From: Mucilaginibacter sp.
Lineage (GTDB): Bacteria; Bacteroidota; Bacteroidia; Sphingobacteriales; Sphingobacteriaceae
Reading direction: 5' to 3'
Assembly (NCBI GenBank): GCA_028287895.1
Contig: JAQBOV010000005.1
Location: 186,001 to 250,000 of the forward strand
Length of the DNA: 64,000 nt
Below are positions 26,317-35,446 of this stretch, piece by piece. Both the position numbers and the translations under genes were made by a program. The stretch's first letter is position 1. Every line of letters starts with the position of its first letter. A model generated the notes under the pieces. The model ran no database searches. It was not told where the DNA came from and was given only the letters and a program-made list of their open reading frames with translations.

Positions 26317-26679
26317 TCACCCCACCTTTTTCTCCCCGCCTGCCCCGCCGCACTGTAGCTCTTTTAACTGCAATTCAAATACCCGCATACGGGCGTGCAA
26401 AATGTCCACTTCGGTGCGCAGCATTTGTATTTCGGTGATGAGTTTGGCTGAGTCGGGCTTGTTAAGTTTCTTTTCGCCGGTGCCGATGATGAGCCACTCG
26501 GGCGAGTATTTGAGCTGGAAACAAAGTTTTCGGATAAGGTAATAGCTTACCTCCTGCTTTTTATTGATCACCTTACTGATAAATCCCTGGTCGACACCAA
26601 TAGCATTTGCCAGGGCAAGCTGGCCGCCATGTTCTTTTACAATTATCTTTAAGCGTTTTACGATTGCCTCGTCAGACAT
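26317..26679 (-). CDS. XRE-like helix-turn-helix regulator with coiled-coil tail
   Basis: 120 residues. The first 65 are a lambda-repressor-like HTH (MSDEAIVKRLKIIVKEHGG; LANAIGVDQGFISKVINKKQEVSYYLIRKLCFQLKYSPEWLIIG). Residues 77-110 form a coiled coil with hydrophobic heptads (ITEIQMLRTEVDILHARMRVFELQLKELQ), for dimerisation. There is no ligand domain. This architecture is widespread in Sphingobacteriaceae as a housekeeping regulator of unknown target. Confidence 0.8.
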   Translation of the reverse strand: MSDEAIVKRLKIIVKEHGGQLALANAIGVDQGFISKVINKKQEVSYYLIRKLCFQLKYSPEWLIIGTGEKKLNKPDSAKLITEIQMLRTEVDILHARMRVFELQLKELQCGGAGGEKKVG

Positions 26680-26729
26680 GCTGCTTTTTTATTTTGCAAC
26701 AATAATAGTCAATGTAGCTGAATTAGTGA

Positions 26730-26880
26730 ATAGTGATCGGCGAATAGTTAAATTGATTAATTGACTAAGTGAGTGGTTAATTAGTGCAGAGGCGGTTATT
26801 GTTAAGACCTAATCAACGCAATCCAACCAACTTGGTCAACTTAACCTGCCTGCAGGCAGGCAGGCTCAATCAACTGAATC
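26730..26880. repeat. Dispersed intergenic repeat, copy 5, with CCTGCC palindrome
   Basis: Left arm AATTGATTAATTGACTAAGTG; right arm AATCCAACCAACTTGGTCAAC; core GGTTAATTAGTGCAGAGG followed by CGGTTATTGTTAAG. A GC-rich CCTGCCTGCAGGCAGG palindrome, with one extra CAGG unit, lies at 26845-26864. Confidence 0.55.
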
Positions 26881-27325
26881 TACTCAATCCTCCAACATGA
26901 GTATGGACATGCTCAGAAGATTCTGTTATGAAAGCCTTTAGCTTATTTGCCGTAATCAGCAGGGCGCCGAGCTTTGCATAATAAGCGGTAAGAGGTATTT
27001 CGCGGTTTTTATAGCTGGCCACCAGATTATCCAGCCGCTTTGCAATTTCGTCTTTGCTTTCTTCGATTTGGGCACAAGTATAACCGTGACTGTTCAGTAC
27101 CGATTTTATTGCGCTCACTTTTATCTCGGCTGATCGAAGCATAAACAATGGCGGAACATTTTTATTTGCCCTTAGTATCTCGTTCACTTTTCTTTTGTTA
27201 CGGATATCGTATTGAACGATTAAAAATACCATAACTGATCCTACTCCTAAAAATAAGTAAAAATAATTCATAACACTCCTAATAATTAAGTTAAAAAGCG
27301 CTGCCATAGTGAATTCCGGTTTCAC
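26870..27325 (-). CDS. Membrane-anchored protein of unknown function
   Basis: 151 residues with one N-terminal membrane helix (YFYLFLGVGSVMVFLIVQYDI) and a cytoplasmic, helical remainder (EIKVSAIKSVLNSHGYTCAQIEESKDEIAKRLDNLVASYKNREIPLTAYYAKLGALLITANKLKAF). ATG codons at 27325, 27307 and 27271 are possible starts. Its 3' end runs into repeat copy 5. Unrecognised. Confidence 0.6.
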   Translation of the reverse strand: MKPEFTMAALFNLIIRSVMNYFYLFLGVGSVMVFLIVQYDIRNKRKVNEILRANKNVPPLFMLRSAEIKVSAIKSVLNSHGYTCAQIEESKDEIAKRLDNLVASYKNREIPLTAYYAKLGALLITANKLKAFITESSEHVHTHVGGLSRFS

Positions 27326-27400
27326 CTTTAACTTTTTTACGGAATTAACTCTTAAGTAGTTACAGTTATTTTCAAGAAATTTTTGGCACCCCGGCTGCTG

Positions 27401-28228
27401 TTAGGGGAACAGCACATTCCAGCCTGAGGTGGTTACCGTTTCGCCATTGGTAATGCTTATATCGCCCGGTATGGGCAATCCGTTGAAATAGGCATTGATG
27501 GATGTTCTTAAAAAGCCACCCAACACATCTACCTTTAAATGGTCGCCTGATTTGGCCACGAACGCTAAATCATAGGATTTGCTGGTATGTGACAGGCTAT
27601 CCACTAATATGGCGCCTCCGCCAGTATGCGTTACATACACTTTAACACTAAACATCGAATCGTTTTTTACCGACACTCGTACCAAACCGCCGGTAACATC
27701 TGCCGAGCTTAATTTTTGAAGCACTGTGCTGGTGACCGCAACGGTTGTCAACAGCTCACCGCTCATTGAGTAAATGTAAGTGTAAGGCGCCGTTGTGGTC
27801 AGCGTAAGTGTTTGCCCGTTTAATGATGTGACCAGGTAGCTTGTCGCGGTAGCATCCGGGTATACAATCTCAACGTAAATATTCCCTTTGCTTGTTGATA
27901 CGGTATACGTGCCATGAAGCACAGTTTGGGGATCGGGCTTGATTGTCACTTTTGAATAACCGTCAAACTCCAATGCTGCCCCGGACAGGTTTTGGGCTGG
28001 TAGCAGGGCCTTGCCGGTACTGTCAACCACGGTTAAAGTTTTAACCGGGAACACCCAGCTTCCCTTGAGTTGCGCATTAATTTCACTAACATCTGCGGTA
28101 TTGACATTAACATAGGTGCTTGTATCTTTTTTACAAGCGCTAACAGCGGCCAGTGCAACAAATAAAACGAGTAAAAACTTTTTCAAACCGATACTGGATT
28201 TTAAGCTGATATTTTCTGTAAAAGACAA
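27401..28228 (-). CDS. Lipoprotein of unknown function
   Basis: 275 residues. The signal sequence ends in a lipobox VSAC with cysteine near residue 32, followed by KKDTSTYVNV. The mature part is rich in Thr, Ser and Val with alternating beta-strand patterns. INAQLKGSWVFPVKTLTVVDSTGK and LHGTYTVST are of the lipocalin-like/DUF5004 style common in Bacteroidota lipoproteins, but a firm family assignment is not possible. Probably periplasm- or surface-exposed. Monocistronic. Confidence 0.75.
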   Translation of the reverse strand: MSFTENISLKSSIGLKKFLLVLFVALAAVSACKKDTSTYVNVNTADVSEINAQLKGSWVFPVKTLTVVDSTGKALLPAQNLSGAALEFDGYSKVTIKPDPQTVLHGTYTVSTSKGNIYVEIVYPDATATSYLVTSLNGQTLTLTTTAPYTYIYSMSGELLTTVAVTSTVLQKLSSADVTGGLVRVSVKNDSMFSVKVYVTHTGGGAILVDSLSHTSKSYDLAFVAKSGDHLKVDVLGGFLRTSINAYFNGLPIPGDISITNGETVTTSGWNVLFP

Positions 28229-28299
28229 ACCGTAGCTAAATATACCGTTACAGTTTGCCCTTATACGTATAAAAAAACGGATTGTTACAGCTTGATACG

Positions 28300-29004
28300 C
28301 TACAACTCATGTATTTTGATATTGCGGAACGCTATATGATGGCCATGATCCTGTAAAGCGATGCGGCCTTTGTGATATTCAGCAAAGCCTTTCCAGTTTT
28401 TAAATTTGCTTTTGGCAACCAGTTCAGTAAAGTTGGCGTCCCACAAATGAGTCTTCACGGTTTGCACTCGATTAAGCCAAAAGGTAAGTTCGCCGTTTTG
28501 AAGGCGTATTACGGTGTGGTTCCACTGTCCGGCAGGGTTTTCGGCTTCTTTCGCCGGTGCTATGATATCATAAAGTGATGCCGCCAGGTGGTTCTCTTTT
28601 TTATTGTCTTCCGCCTTCTTATCATCCAGCAGCTGGTACTCGGGACCGGTTAAATAAGTGGCATCAAAAGCTTTATCCTCGTGCACTAAAAAGATAATGC
28701 CGCTGTTGCCTTCCTCAGCTATATTCCAGTCAATAGATAGTTCAAAGTTTCCGTATTCATTATCAGTAACCAAATCTCCCCTGCCCTCTTTCACTGCCGG
28801 GTCAAGCTGAATAACGCCATCACCTACGGTCCATCCCTGGCCTGCCGAAGGCTTTAAATAGCTATGCCAGCCCTGCGTAGTTTTACCGTCAAATAGTAAA
28901 TGCCAGCCTTGCTTTTTTTCCTTTGGACTCAACTCGTTATTGGTTTGTGCCATCAGGCAGTTGCCAGCAAGTAACAATGCCGATAGGGTAAAAAATGTTT
29001 TCAT
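28300..29004 (-). CDS. DUF1080 (3-keto-disaccharide hydrolase) domain protein
   Basis: 234 residues with signal peptide (ending CLMAQ). The DUF1080 concanavalin-like fold is clear: GWHLLFDGKTTQGWHSY, GWTVGDGVIQLDP, GNFELSIDWNIAEEGNSGIIFLV, QLLDDKKAED, GQWNHTVIRLQNGELTFWLN, GRIALQDHGHHIAFRNIKI. Members cleave 3-keto-glycosides made by FAD sugar dehydrogenases. No such partner is adjacent, so the gene may work with enzymes encoded elsewhere. Confidence 0.92.
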   Translation of the reverse strand: MKTFFTLSALLLAGNCLMAQTNNELSPKEKKQGWHLLFDGKTTQGWHSYLKPSAGQGWTVGDGVIQLDPAVKEGRGDLVTDNEYGNFELSIDWNIAEEGNSGIIFLVHEDKAFDATYLTGPEYQLLDDKKAEDNKKENHLAASLYDIIAPAKEAENPAGQWNHTVIRLQNGELTFWLNRVQTVKTHLWDANFTELVAKSKFKNWKGFAEYHKGRIALQDHGHHIAFRNIKIHEL

Positions 29005-29205
29005 AAATAATTTGAGTTTAATAATGGTAAATGTAAAAAATTAAGGATTGATTGAAAGGCTATCTCCGTAAAATTTATGATATGGTTGTTACGGCGAACC
29101 TGAAAAAACCAAGTATTTTTAAGCTTATAACCTTAAAATGGAGCTCTTCGAAGTTCGTTAGGACATAGACAATTATACGAATATGCAATCGCCACCACGC
29201 CGCCA

Positions 29206-31539
29206 CTAATTATGCCGTTGATTTATCTCATCCACAGCTGCCTTATCCGCCTCCTTATACAGGGGCAACTGGAAATAAATTATAGTTCCTTTTCCCTGCT
29301 CACTTTCCGCCCATATCCGGCCGTTGTGGCGCTTAATAATTTCTGACGAGATGAACAGTCCCAGTCCCAAACCCTGGAATTGTACTGAAGTGTTTTCGCT
29401 GCGGTAAAACCTTTCAAAAAGAAGTTGGCAATCCTTCTTGGCAATACCTACGCCATAATCCTGCACCGATACAATAACATACCCGTCTTCGATGCGCGAA
29501 TCCACCACAATAGTATTGGCATTGGGCGAATATTTAGCTGCATTGTTCAACAGGTTATTAAACACCTGTTCTATCCGGATACGATCAACGTTGAGTGCAG
29601 CGCTTACCACGTTTTGAACGATGACCCGGTGTTTGTCTGAAATATCGCCAAAGCTTTCAATACTGCTCTTCAACAGCTCGTCAAACTGAATAACCTCAAA
29701 GTTATAAACCATGCGGCCCGCATTGATGCTCGACACATCCAGCAGGTCATTGATCAGTTTTTCGAGTTTATCTACACGATCAAGCGTTTTGGTCATAAAA
29801 TGATACGACTTATCGGCAGGGTTGGCATTTTTTACCAGCAATTGCGAATAAGTTTTTATACTGGTTAACGGGGTACGCAGTTCGTGACTGGCTATCGATA
29901 GGAATTCATCTTTTTTACGCATCAGGTCCATCATGGCTTCCTGGGCTTCTATCTGGTCGGTTATATCGGTAAGGCTGCCTATAAAACCGTTAAAGTCATT
30001 ATTATTAAATATGGGGTTTCCCTGCACATACATCCACCGGTATTGGTTATCAGCGCTTCTAAACCTTGCCTTGGCCCTGTACGTAACCCGTTCAGTAAAT
30101 GCTGCCGAAAAAGGACGGTCCGCCAGTTCATCAGGATGCAGCACCTGCATCCAATTTTTGCCCCTGCTTTCTTCAAAGCTTAATCCGGTAAAATCCAGCC
30201 ATTTGCGGTTTACATATACCACGTCACCTTTATTATCTATCTGCCAGATCATCAGAGGGGCCTGGTCGGCAATTTGACGGAAATGCGTTTCGCTCTGTTT
30301 TACCGCCGTTAATAAACGTTCCAGTTCAGCAGCATGCGTCAGGTTTTCGGTGGTAAAACGCTTCAGCTCGTTTTTCATCTGTAATATAGCATTTCCAAGC
30401 ACGTCGGTTGTGCCCCGCGGCTGCACCGGTACTGCAAAATCTCCTTTGCCTATGGCAGTGGCGGCCTCAGCAAGCGACCTGCTATTTTCATCAATTTTGG
30501 CAACCGATGCTGCCAGTACGCCTATCACATCGTTTGAATAGTTTTCCACCGACAGCCCGGTATCGCCGACAGCAATTTTTTCGGCAGCCCGCTTGAGTCT
30601 TCTTAACCTGGTTCTGATATCATTTATTGTAAAGCCCACAATGCCCGCTATGATTACCAAAGCAACGATGAGTAAAACAAGCAAACGGTCCACTTTTGCC
30701 TGTGCCGATGCTTCCAGCTTAATAATGTTACTGTTAGCCTGGGTGGTAAGTTTTAACTGTAGTAGCTTTAACCGGTTGGTGGTCTCGCCCGCAAGTTTCC
30801 ACCATTGCAGATTATTATAGTCGGTGTCAATATTTAAACGCTCAAAAGAAACATCAAAGTAGGCTATTACAGATTCTGATGATGAATTTTGCTTGACATC
30901 AAGATATTGCCTGACCACGTCAAAATAACTTAACCTGAAAATGACTGCGGTATAATAACCTATAACGGCATCAGGACGTAATGTTTGCCGAACGGTATTT
31001 TTGCGCACTTTTTGTAAACCATCAAGCAGCACGTACTTAGCCGCGCTTTTCAGTTCTGGACAAATGCTTTCCACGTCTTTCATTATTGCATCGGTATTTT
31101 TCCATTGGCGGGTAAATTTACTGGACTCACCCTTTTTCAAGGCATACTGATAACCATACAGCCTTTCAAGGCGTAACTCGTCTATCAACTTATCTATTCG
31201 TGCCGACCTGTTGATATTGTTGATATCGTTGTGCAGTAATACTAGCTTTTGCTTTTCGGCACGGTAATACTGCAGGGACACATAAAGAAAAAAAATAGTG
31301 GGTACCAAACCTATAAATATAAGCTTGGTTTGAAGGGGTAATCTTTTGAATAAAGCAACTATACGGCTCAATTTATTAAAGATTAGGGGGTCAATAGTTA
31401 AGTGCAATTTTTTATGGACGGTAAGGATTAAAGGTATCGGCCAAAAGGGAATCAAAAAAATCAGTATCGGGGCCGCAAAAGATAAACAACGTTTTTCAGA
31501 CAATGTTTTTCCAGAAAGTTTTTTCCGCAAAAAGTCCAA
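29206..31539 (-). CDS. Hybrid-architecture sensor kinase: NIT-HAMP-PAS-HisKA-HATPase
   Basis: 777 residues. An N-terminal membrane helix (near LIFIGLVPTIFFLYVSL) leads into a periplasmic nitrate/nitrite-sensing-type helical domain (IDELRLERLYGYQYALKKG, residues about 110-280), a second helix (VLLIVALVIIAGIVGF), HAMP, a PAS domain (FRQIADQAPLMIWQIDNKGDVVYVN), and HisKA with H552 in SHELRTPL. The HATPase has NLLNNAAKY, DYGVGIA and GLGLGL. The kinase core is complete. The first 50 residues contain an extra hydrophobic stretch and may be an over-extension. No response regulator is adjacent. The signal may be nitrate, but this is inference. Confidence 0.88.
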   Translation of the reverse strand: MDFLRKKLSGKTLSEKRCLSFAAPILIFLIPFWPIPLILTVHKKLHLTIDPLIFNKLSRIVALFKRLPLQTKLIFIGLVPTIFFLYVSLQYYRAEKQKLVLLHNDINNINRSARIDKLIDELRLERLYGYQYALKKGESSKFTRQWKNTDAIMKDVESICPELKSAAKYVLLDGLQKVRKNTVRQTLRPDAVIGYYTAVIFRLSYFDVVRQYLDVKQNSSSESVIAYFDVSFERLNIDTDYNNLQWWKLAGETTNRLKLLQLKLTTQANSNIIKLEASAQAKVDRLLVLLIVALVIIAGIVGFTINDIRTRLRRLKRAAEKIAVGDTGLSVENYSNDVIGVLAASVAKIDENSRSLAEAATAIGKGDFAVPVQPRGTTDVLGNAILQMKNELKRFTTENLTHAAELERLLTAVKQSETHFRQIADQAPLMIWQIDNKGDVVYVNRKWLDFTGLSFEESRGKNWMQVLHPDELADRPFSAAFTERVTYRAKARFRSADNQYRWMYVQGNPIFNNNDFNGFIGSLTDITDQIEAQEAMMDLMRKKDEFLSIASHELRTPLTSIKTYSQLLVKNANPADKSYHFMTKTLDRVDKLEKLINDLLDVSSINAGRMVYNFEVIQFDELLKSSIESFGDISDKHRVIVQNVVSAALNVDRIRIEQVFNNLLNNAAKYSPNANTIVVDSRIEDGYVIVSVQDYGVGIAKKDCQLLFERFYRSENTSVQFQGLGLGLFISSEIIKRHNGRIWAESEQGKGTIIYFQLPLYKEADKAAVDEINQRHN

Positions 31540-31719
31540 AGCACAACTTTCTTACCGCCATGAATTTAAAATAAAAACGTATTTTAAATTCAACTACAAG
31601 AAAATATACGCATCGCTATTTCATAAAAATAAATTAAATTTCTTTAAACAAATGCAAAATCGGGATGTTGGTTTAAGTAATTGTTCTTATTGGTTAACAA
31701 AAATTAAAAAATTAACACT

Positions 31720-31875
31720 ATGAAAAAGTTATTTGCAGTAATGATGTTATCAACATTCGCATTAGGCACATTTGCGGCGGCGGCCTCCCCTGTTATGAAG
31801 CAGGATACGACTAAGAAACACAAAATGAAAAGGGATACGATGAAGAGGGACACTACGAAAAGACCTGCGAAATAA
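31720..31875 (+). CDS. Small secreted lysine-rich protein (51 aa)
   Basis: Read directly: ATG at 31720-31722 to TAA at 31873-31875. A classical signal peptide (MKKLFAVMMLSTFALGTFA, AAA) is followed by a short mature tail with MKRDT repeats (KQDTTKKHKMKRDTMKRDTTKRPAK). An intrinsic terminator begins 17 bases after the stop, and an A-rich leader precedes the start. Similar small exported Lys/Asp/Thr-rich proteins are common in Sphingobacteriaceae, with no known role. Confidence 0.7.
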   Translation: MKKLFAVMMLSTFALGTFAAAASPVMKQDTTKKHKMKRDTMKRDTTKRPAK

Positions 31876-31891
31876 GTTTCCACTTCAAAAT

Positions 31892-31925
31892 AAGCCCGGT
31901 CGTATTTTTATGCTGCCGGGCTTTT
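31892..31925 (+). terminator. Intrinsic terminator
   Basis: Stem AAGCCCGG (31892-31899) with CCGGGCTT (31916-31923), a 16-base loop, then TTATC. Ends the small secreted protein gene. Confidence 0.65.
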
Positions 31926-32022
31926 ATCTGCTATCATTTTTTTGGCTGGCTTTACTCCAGGCACTTTATAGATACACAGCCTAAGGGGGTAAAAAAAGAA
32001 TAAACAGAACCTGCTTTAAAAG

Positions 32023-32223
32023 TTAGTCCTCCATCCATCGCTGGAAAAAATTGATTCGCCATTTAATGAATGAAACCTTTAATTGCACTTTAATGAGTGA
32101 AACTTTCAACTGCACTAAAATGATATGAGTCAACAAAAACAAAAAGAAATAAAACACCAGCGTTTGTAGCCAGGTGCCTACACTAAAATTACTGATAATC
32201 AGATGATAAAAGTTGTTCCCCAT
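32023..32223 (-). CDS. Possible small membrane protein
   Basis: 66 residues with one strong membrane segment (LQTLVFYFFLFLLTHIILVQL) and a basic tail that contains a duplicated VQLKVSLIK/VQLKVSFIK unit. The duplication comes from a 27-base imperfect tandem repeat at 32068-32121. The composition could be a real small membrane protein, but AT-rich DNA often gives such frames by chance. Confidence 0.35.
   Translation of the reverse strand: MGNNFYHLIISNFSVGTWLQTLVFYFFLFLLTHIILVQLKVSLIKVQLKVSFIKWRINFFQRWMED
32068..32121. repeat. 27-base tandem repeat, two units
   Basis: Unit 1 at 32068-32094 and unit 2 at 32095-32121 differ at about six positions; both start GARTGAAAC and contain TGCACT. Lies inside the possible membrane protein gene at 32023-32223. 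Confidence 0.6.
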
Positions 32224-32537
32224 TCTTTGAAATTAAACATACGTAACTATTACTTAATATACAATTAAACAGGCAGGGGTGTTTTATTTAACTCAATTAA
32301 TTATTGCGCAATAATAATTAACCCGAATCTATAAATAGTGGACTATTTTAACTTAATTATGGCTTTTTTAGTATTTTTCAATGATTAATGAACTAATTGG
32401 CAAAAAATCGATTTAAAGGTAGGTTAAATGAAGAAAACGTATGTTTTTAATAAATATTGCATCTTACCGGTGTCACATTAAATATCCGTATTTATAAATA
32501 GCTGAATACATTACTGGAACCATATCAGAGAAAACGA
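32224..32537. other. AT-rich intergenic region
   Basis: About 310 bases of very AT-rich sequence. I see no gene, terminator or strong palindrome. Confidence 0.4.
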
Positions 32538-33053
32538 TCAAAGTTGGTCCCTGTCCAGCCGTTTTTCATAGCAATAAAAACGCAGGTTGGGCCTGAAAGC
32601 TAAACCAATCTCACCGGCAAACTCATAACCTAGTTTGGGAAATAGTTGCCTTGTGGCTTTGTTGTTTGAATTCGTATCTATACGTAGCGTTTTTATCCCC
32701 CGACTGGTGGCTTCGTGCTCGGCCTGTTGCAGCAATTTGGCAGCTATGCCCCGTCCGCGGTAGCGCACGCTCACTGCCAGGCGATGCGTTACTACGGCCA
32801 TTTCAGCAATATTCCAGCCTACATCGGCATACTCGGGCTCCTGGGCAGTAGTAATGGCTGCAATGCCGGCTATATCACCTTCGGCACCGGCGACCCAAAG
32901 CTGGTTAAGGGCAATATCATTTTCAAACACTTTGGCATTGGGGTAAGTACTATCCCATTGAAAGTTGCCGGCGGCATTCATGGCTGGCACCACTTCGGCT
33001 ACCAGTTGCATTATACCGGGCATATCGTTTAGCGTAGCAAGGCGGATGATCAT
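32538..33053 (-). CDS. GNAT family N-acetyltransferase
   Basis: 171 residues with the GNAT fold: IIRLATLNDMPGIMQLV at the N-terminus, MAVVTHRLAVSVRYRGRGIAAKLL with the acetyl-CoA loop RYRGRGIA, and IKTLRIDTNSNNKATRQLFPKLGYEFAGEI with the motif B asparagine. The acetyl acceptor is unknown. Stands alone. Confidence 0.9.
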   Translation of the reverse strand: MIIRLATLNDMPGIMQLVAEVVPAMNAAGNFQWDSTYPNAKVFENDIALNQLWVAGAEGDIAGIAAITTAQEPEYADVGWNIAEMAVVTHRLAVSVRYRGRGIAAKLLQQAEHEATSRGIKTLRIDTNSNNKATRQLFPKLGYEFAGEIGLAFRPNLRFYCYEKRLDRDQL

Positions 33054-33861
33054 AAGGGCAAAAATAGAAAATCGGAGGAGTATCGGAAATCACCAAAAAA
33101 TATATTAGGTGCAGTGGTAAATAATTTTTTTTAAAACAACCTTTTTTATTATCTGTTAACAATGTAACTGACACTCAAATAGTAGTGTAGTATATCACAA
33201 ATTAATTTATCAACCTAAAATATTAAAATTGGATGAGGCGATTTGTTCAGCTAATTGCTTGGCACTTTGTAAACATCAATAGTTAAATTAATTACGGGAA
33301 ATAGCTGAGCGCGAGGCTCGGCTATTTCTGTTTATTGCTATTGGCATGAAGTTTAATAAACTCCCGCGATCCCGCTCAATATCGAGTTAAATTTATTTCA
33401 AACAGCCTGATAAACAGCATTACAGCTGTGCAGCTGTAGCAGTAAAGGGTTGCATTTCCGTATAGGCAATAAACGGTTATGAAACGGGCTGATCATCTGC
33501 AGGATGCAAAAAGGGAAGTGTAAGTATCAAAGCCGGGGAGTTTTAACCGGGTACGACCATCGTATGCGCCCCTGGCCTTTATGCCGCCTTTTGATAACCG
33601 TTACAAACGATACCAGCAAAAGCCCACCGCCATATGACCACATTAATTCGAGCTTAACACAATTGGGTATCAGTCAAAACACCAATTTTCCAATAAATGT
33701 TAGCCTGCACTACAAACCGGATACCGGAATTTTTGCCGGCTACAATTTTATCATTGTTAAACAGATAAAGGTGGTTTATTAATGCTTGAGCAAGGCACGA
33801 TGCAGCATAGGACAACCGCACAAGGCCATGTTTTTTTTAAAGCGTAAAAACCTGCTCCCCC
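33054..33861. other. Long intergenic region with a strong hairpin and a possible gene remnant
   Basis: About 800 bases. At 33298-33328 a 13-bp hairpin (GAAATAGCTGAGC, loop GCGAG, one G-T wobble) is followed by TGTTT; it resembles those at 12834 and 37892. From about 33650 to 33781 the plus strand reads ..TQLGISQNTNFPINVSLHY.., ..GIFAGYNFIIVKQIKVVY and stops, which looks like the end of a decayed beta-barrel or exported protein. The upstream part of that frame (from 33504) is not convincing. Confidence 0.4.
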
Positions 33862-34158
33862 TCACATTACTTCCTTTAAAATCTCCCGGTGTGACCGGTC
33901 TACATGCAGTTTAAATTGCTCATACCATTGTTTCCATTCATACCCGCTCATGCTGGTTTGCAGGTGCTGTTCATAATCGGCCAGGGTATCGAAACCCTCT
34001 TCTAATATCAGCCTGTAAGAGTCGCCTGTAAAATCAGACAATATGCGGGCATGCTGCGCCTGAGGCAGTAAATTCTTTCTGCCGGCATCGTCTATTAGTG
34101 TTTTGGCATCCTTATAATGCCCAAATTTGAGATGAAAAATGTCTCGGACGATATACAT
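33862..34158 (-). CDS. NIPSNAP-like dimeric alpha/beta barrel protein
   Basis: 98 residues with a ferredoxin-like layout: MYIVRDIFHLKFGHYKDAKTLI strand-helix, HARILSDFTGDSYRLILEEGFDTLADYEQHL strand-helix, then MSGYEWKQWYEQFKLHVDRSHREIL. This is the general pattern of dimeric alpha/beta barrel proteins such as NIPSNAP or antibiotic biosynthesis monooxygenase-like folds. No catalytic residues can be assigned. Confidence 0.7.
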   Translation of the reverse strand: MYIVRDIFHLKFGHYKDAKTLIDDAGRKNLLPQAQHARILSDFTGDSYRLILEEGFDTLADYEQHLQTSMSGYEWKQWYEQFKLHVDRSHREILKEVM

Positions 34159-34461
34159 AATATTAAAGTTTAATGTTAGAAATGATTTCCTATGCGATTA
34201 ACTCGAACAACGAATTGTATATACTTTCCCTCGGATATTGTATATCAAATATAATTATTTATCCCGAGCAAATGCGGGAAATTGTGATGGTGAGCGGTGA
34301 TTATTCAGCTCAATAGTGATTGGTGTTCTCTCGTCAACGGCGAATTTCTATTTGCATAATCCATTAATTATTATTTACTTTGAATTACAAAGTACTTTTT
34401 GAAAAAAAACTAATTCAATAACCTGCCGGCAGGCAGGTTCAATAAATCAATAATTAAAAAG
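34159..34461. other. Intergenic region with CCTGCC repeat
   Basis: About 300 bases. Near 34422-34437 is CCTGCCGGCAGGCAGG, a member of the dispersed GC-rich palindrome family. No gene is seen. Confidence 0.45.
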
Positions 34462-35028
34462 ATGAAAGCAATTATTTTCAAAAACTGGTTCGGTTATGCC
34501 GCTATGATCACCTTGCTGTGCGGCATTATTTATATTGTGGGCCAGCAGGGCTTCCGTGCGTCGGCCGATGATCCGCAGTATCAAATGGCCCAAGACGCCG
34601 CCAATGCTATCAATAAAGGCGCCGACCCAAAATCGCTGATTAGCACGGCCACTAGCCCTGCTGAGATTGCCGAAACGCTTTCCCCCTACCTTATTATCTA
34701 TGACCGATCAGGCAATATGGCCGCAGGCAGCGCAGTGCTGAATGGCAAACCTCTGAAACTACCACAAGGTGTTTTGGACTACATACGAAAACACGGCGCC
34801 GACCATGCCACGTGGCAGCCCCAACCCGGCGTACGCCAGGCAATGGTGGGCCTAAACACAGCAGGCAAAGGTTATGTAGTAATCGCCGGTCGCTCACTAG
34901 GCAAAATCGAAGAACGCATAGAGCTATTGGGCGAGCAGGTAGCCTTCGGCTGGGCAATGGCATTACTGGGCATGCTGGTGGTGGTCACCCTGCAGCAGGT
35001 GGTTGCCACGAAATGGAATTTGAAGTAG
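34462..35028 (+). CDS. Membrane protein with extracytoplasmic sensor-like domain
   Basis: 188 residues: N-terminal helix (YAAMITLLCGIIYIVGQQGF), an extracytoplasmic domain of about 115 residues, and a C-terminal helix (FGWAMALLGMLVVVTLQQVV). The middle domain (TLSPYLIIYDRSGNMAAGSAVLNGK, YVVIAGRSLGKIEERIELLG) resembles the extracellular input domains that normally precede histidine kinases, but no cytoplasmic output domain follows. Conserved Bacteroidota protein of unknown function. Confidence 0.7.
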   Translation: MKAIIFKNWFGYAAMITLLCGIIYIVGQQGFRASADDPQYQMAQDAANAINKGADPKSLISTATSPAEIAETLSPYLIIYDRSGNMAAGSAVLNGKPLKLPQGVLDYIRKHGADHATWQPQPGVRQAMVGLNTAGKGYVVIAGRSLGKIEERIELLGEQVAFGWAMALLGMLVVVTLQQVVATKWNLK

Positions 35029-35037
35029 ATGGACGTC

Positions 35038-35253
35038 TTAAGCAGGATCTTTTGTAAGAAACCCTTCGCGGACTAGATTTTTGGTGCTATTGAAGGCTTC
35101 AATGATTTTATCATAGATTCCATGGTTGTAATCTGTTTTTTTCAGATCTTCCATTGGAACACCATATTTTTCTGACCAGTATCCATCTTCACGAATTTCC
35201 TTAATCCGGATCAAATCGCTTTCCGCGAGTTCATTTTTCGATTTATTTTTCAT
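35038..35253 (-). CDS. Small DUF3606-like protein
   Basis: 71 residues, hydrophilic. The segment GYWSEKYGVPMEDLKK resembles the DUF3606 motif (YWTKKFGVTEEQL), in which case this would be a small DNA-binding-like helical protein of unknown role. The C-terminus is longer than typical. It ends only 10 bases from the stop of the sensor-like membrane protein gene on the other strand. Confidence 0.5.
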   Translation of the reverse strand: MKNKSKNELAESDLIRIKEIREDGYWSEKYGVPMEDLKKTDYNHGIYDKIIEAFNSTKNLVREGFLTKDPA

Positions 35254-35446
35254 GACCTCTCCTACTAATGGTTCTGGAACATTAATAACCGGTATAAAGT
35301 TAGTAATGGCATGTTAATCCATTATTGTCATATTGTTAATATAATGTTAACGACCGAGCTGCTAAGAATCGGTAGGGACTTTGACCAAAACACCGCCTTA
35401 TACTGCTCTCAAAAGGAGAACGATAAACCCGCTGGGCCACAAATTA

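Noticed and set aside
33504..33782. 92-codon open frame on the plus strand
   Set aside because: Only the last 45 codons look protein-like; treated as a possible remnant and described in the gap note rather than as a gene.
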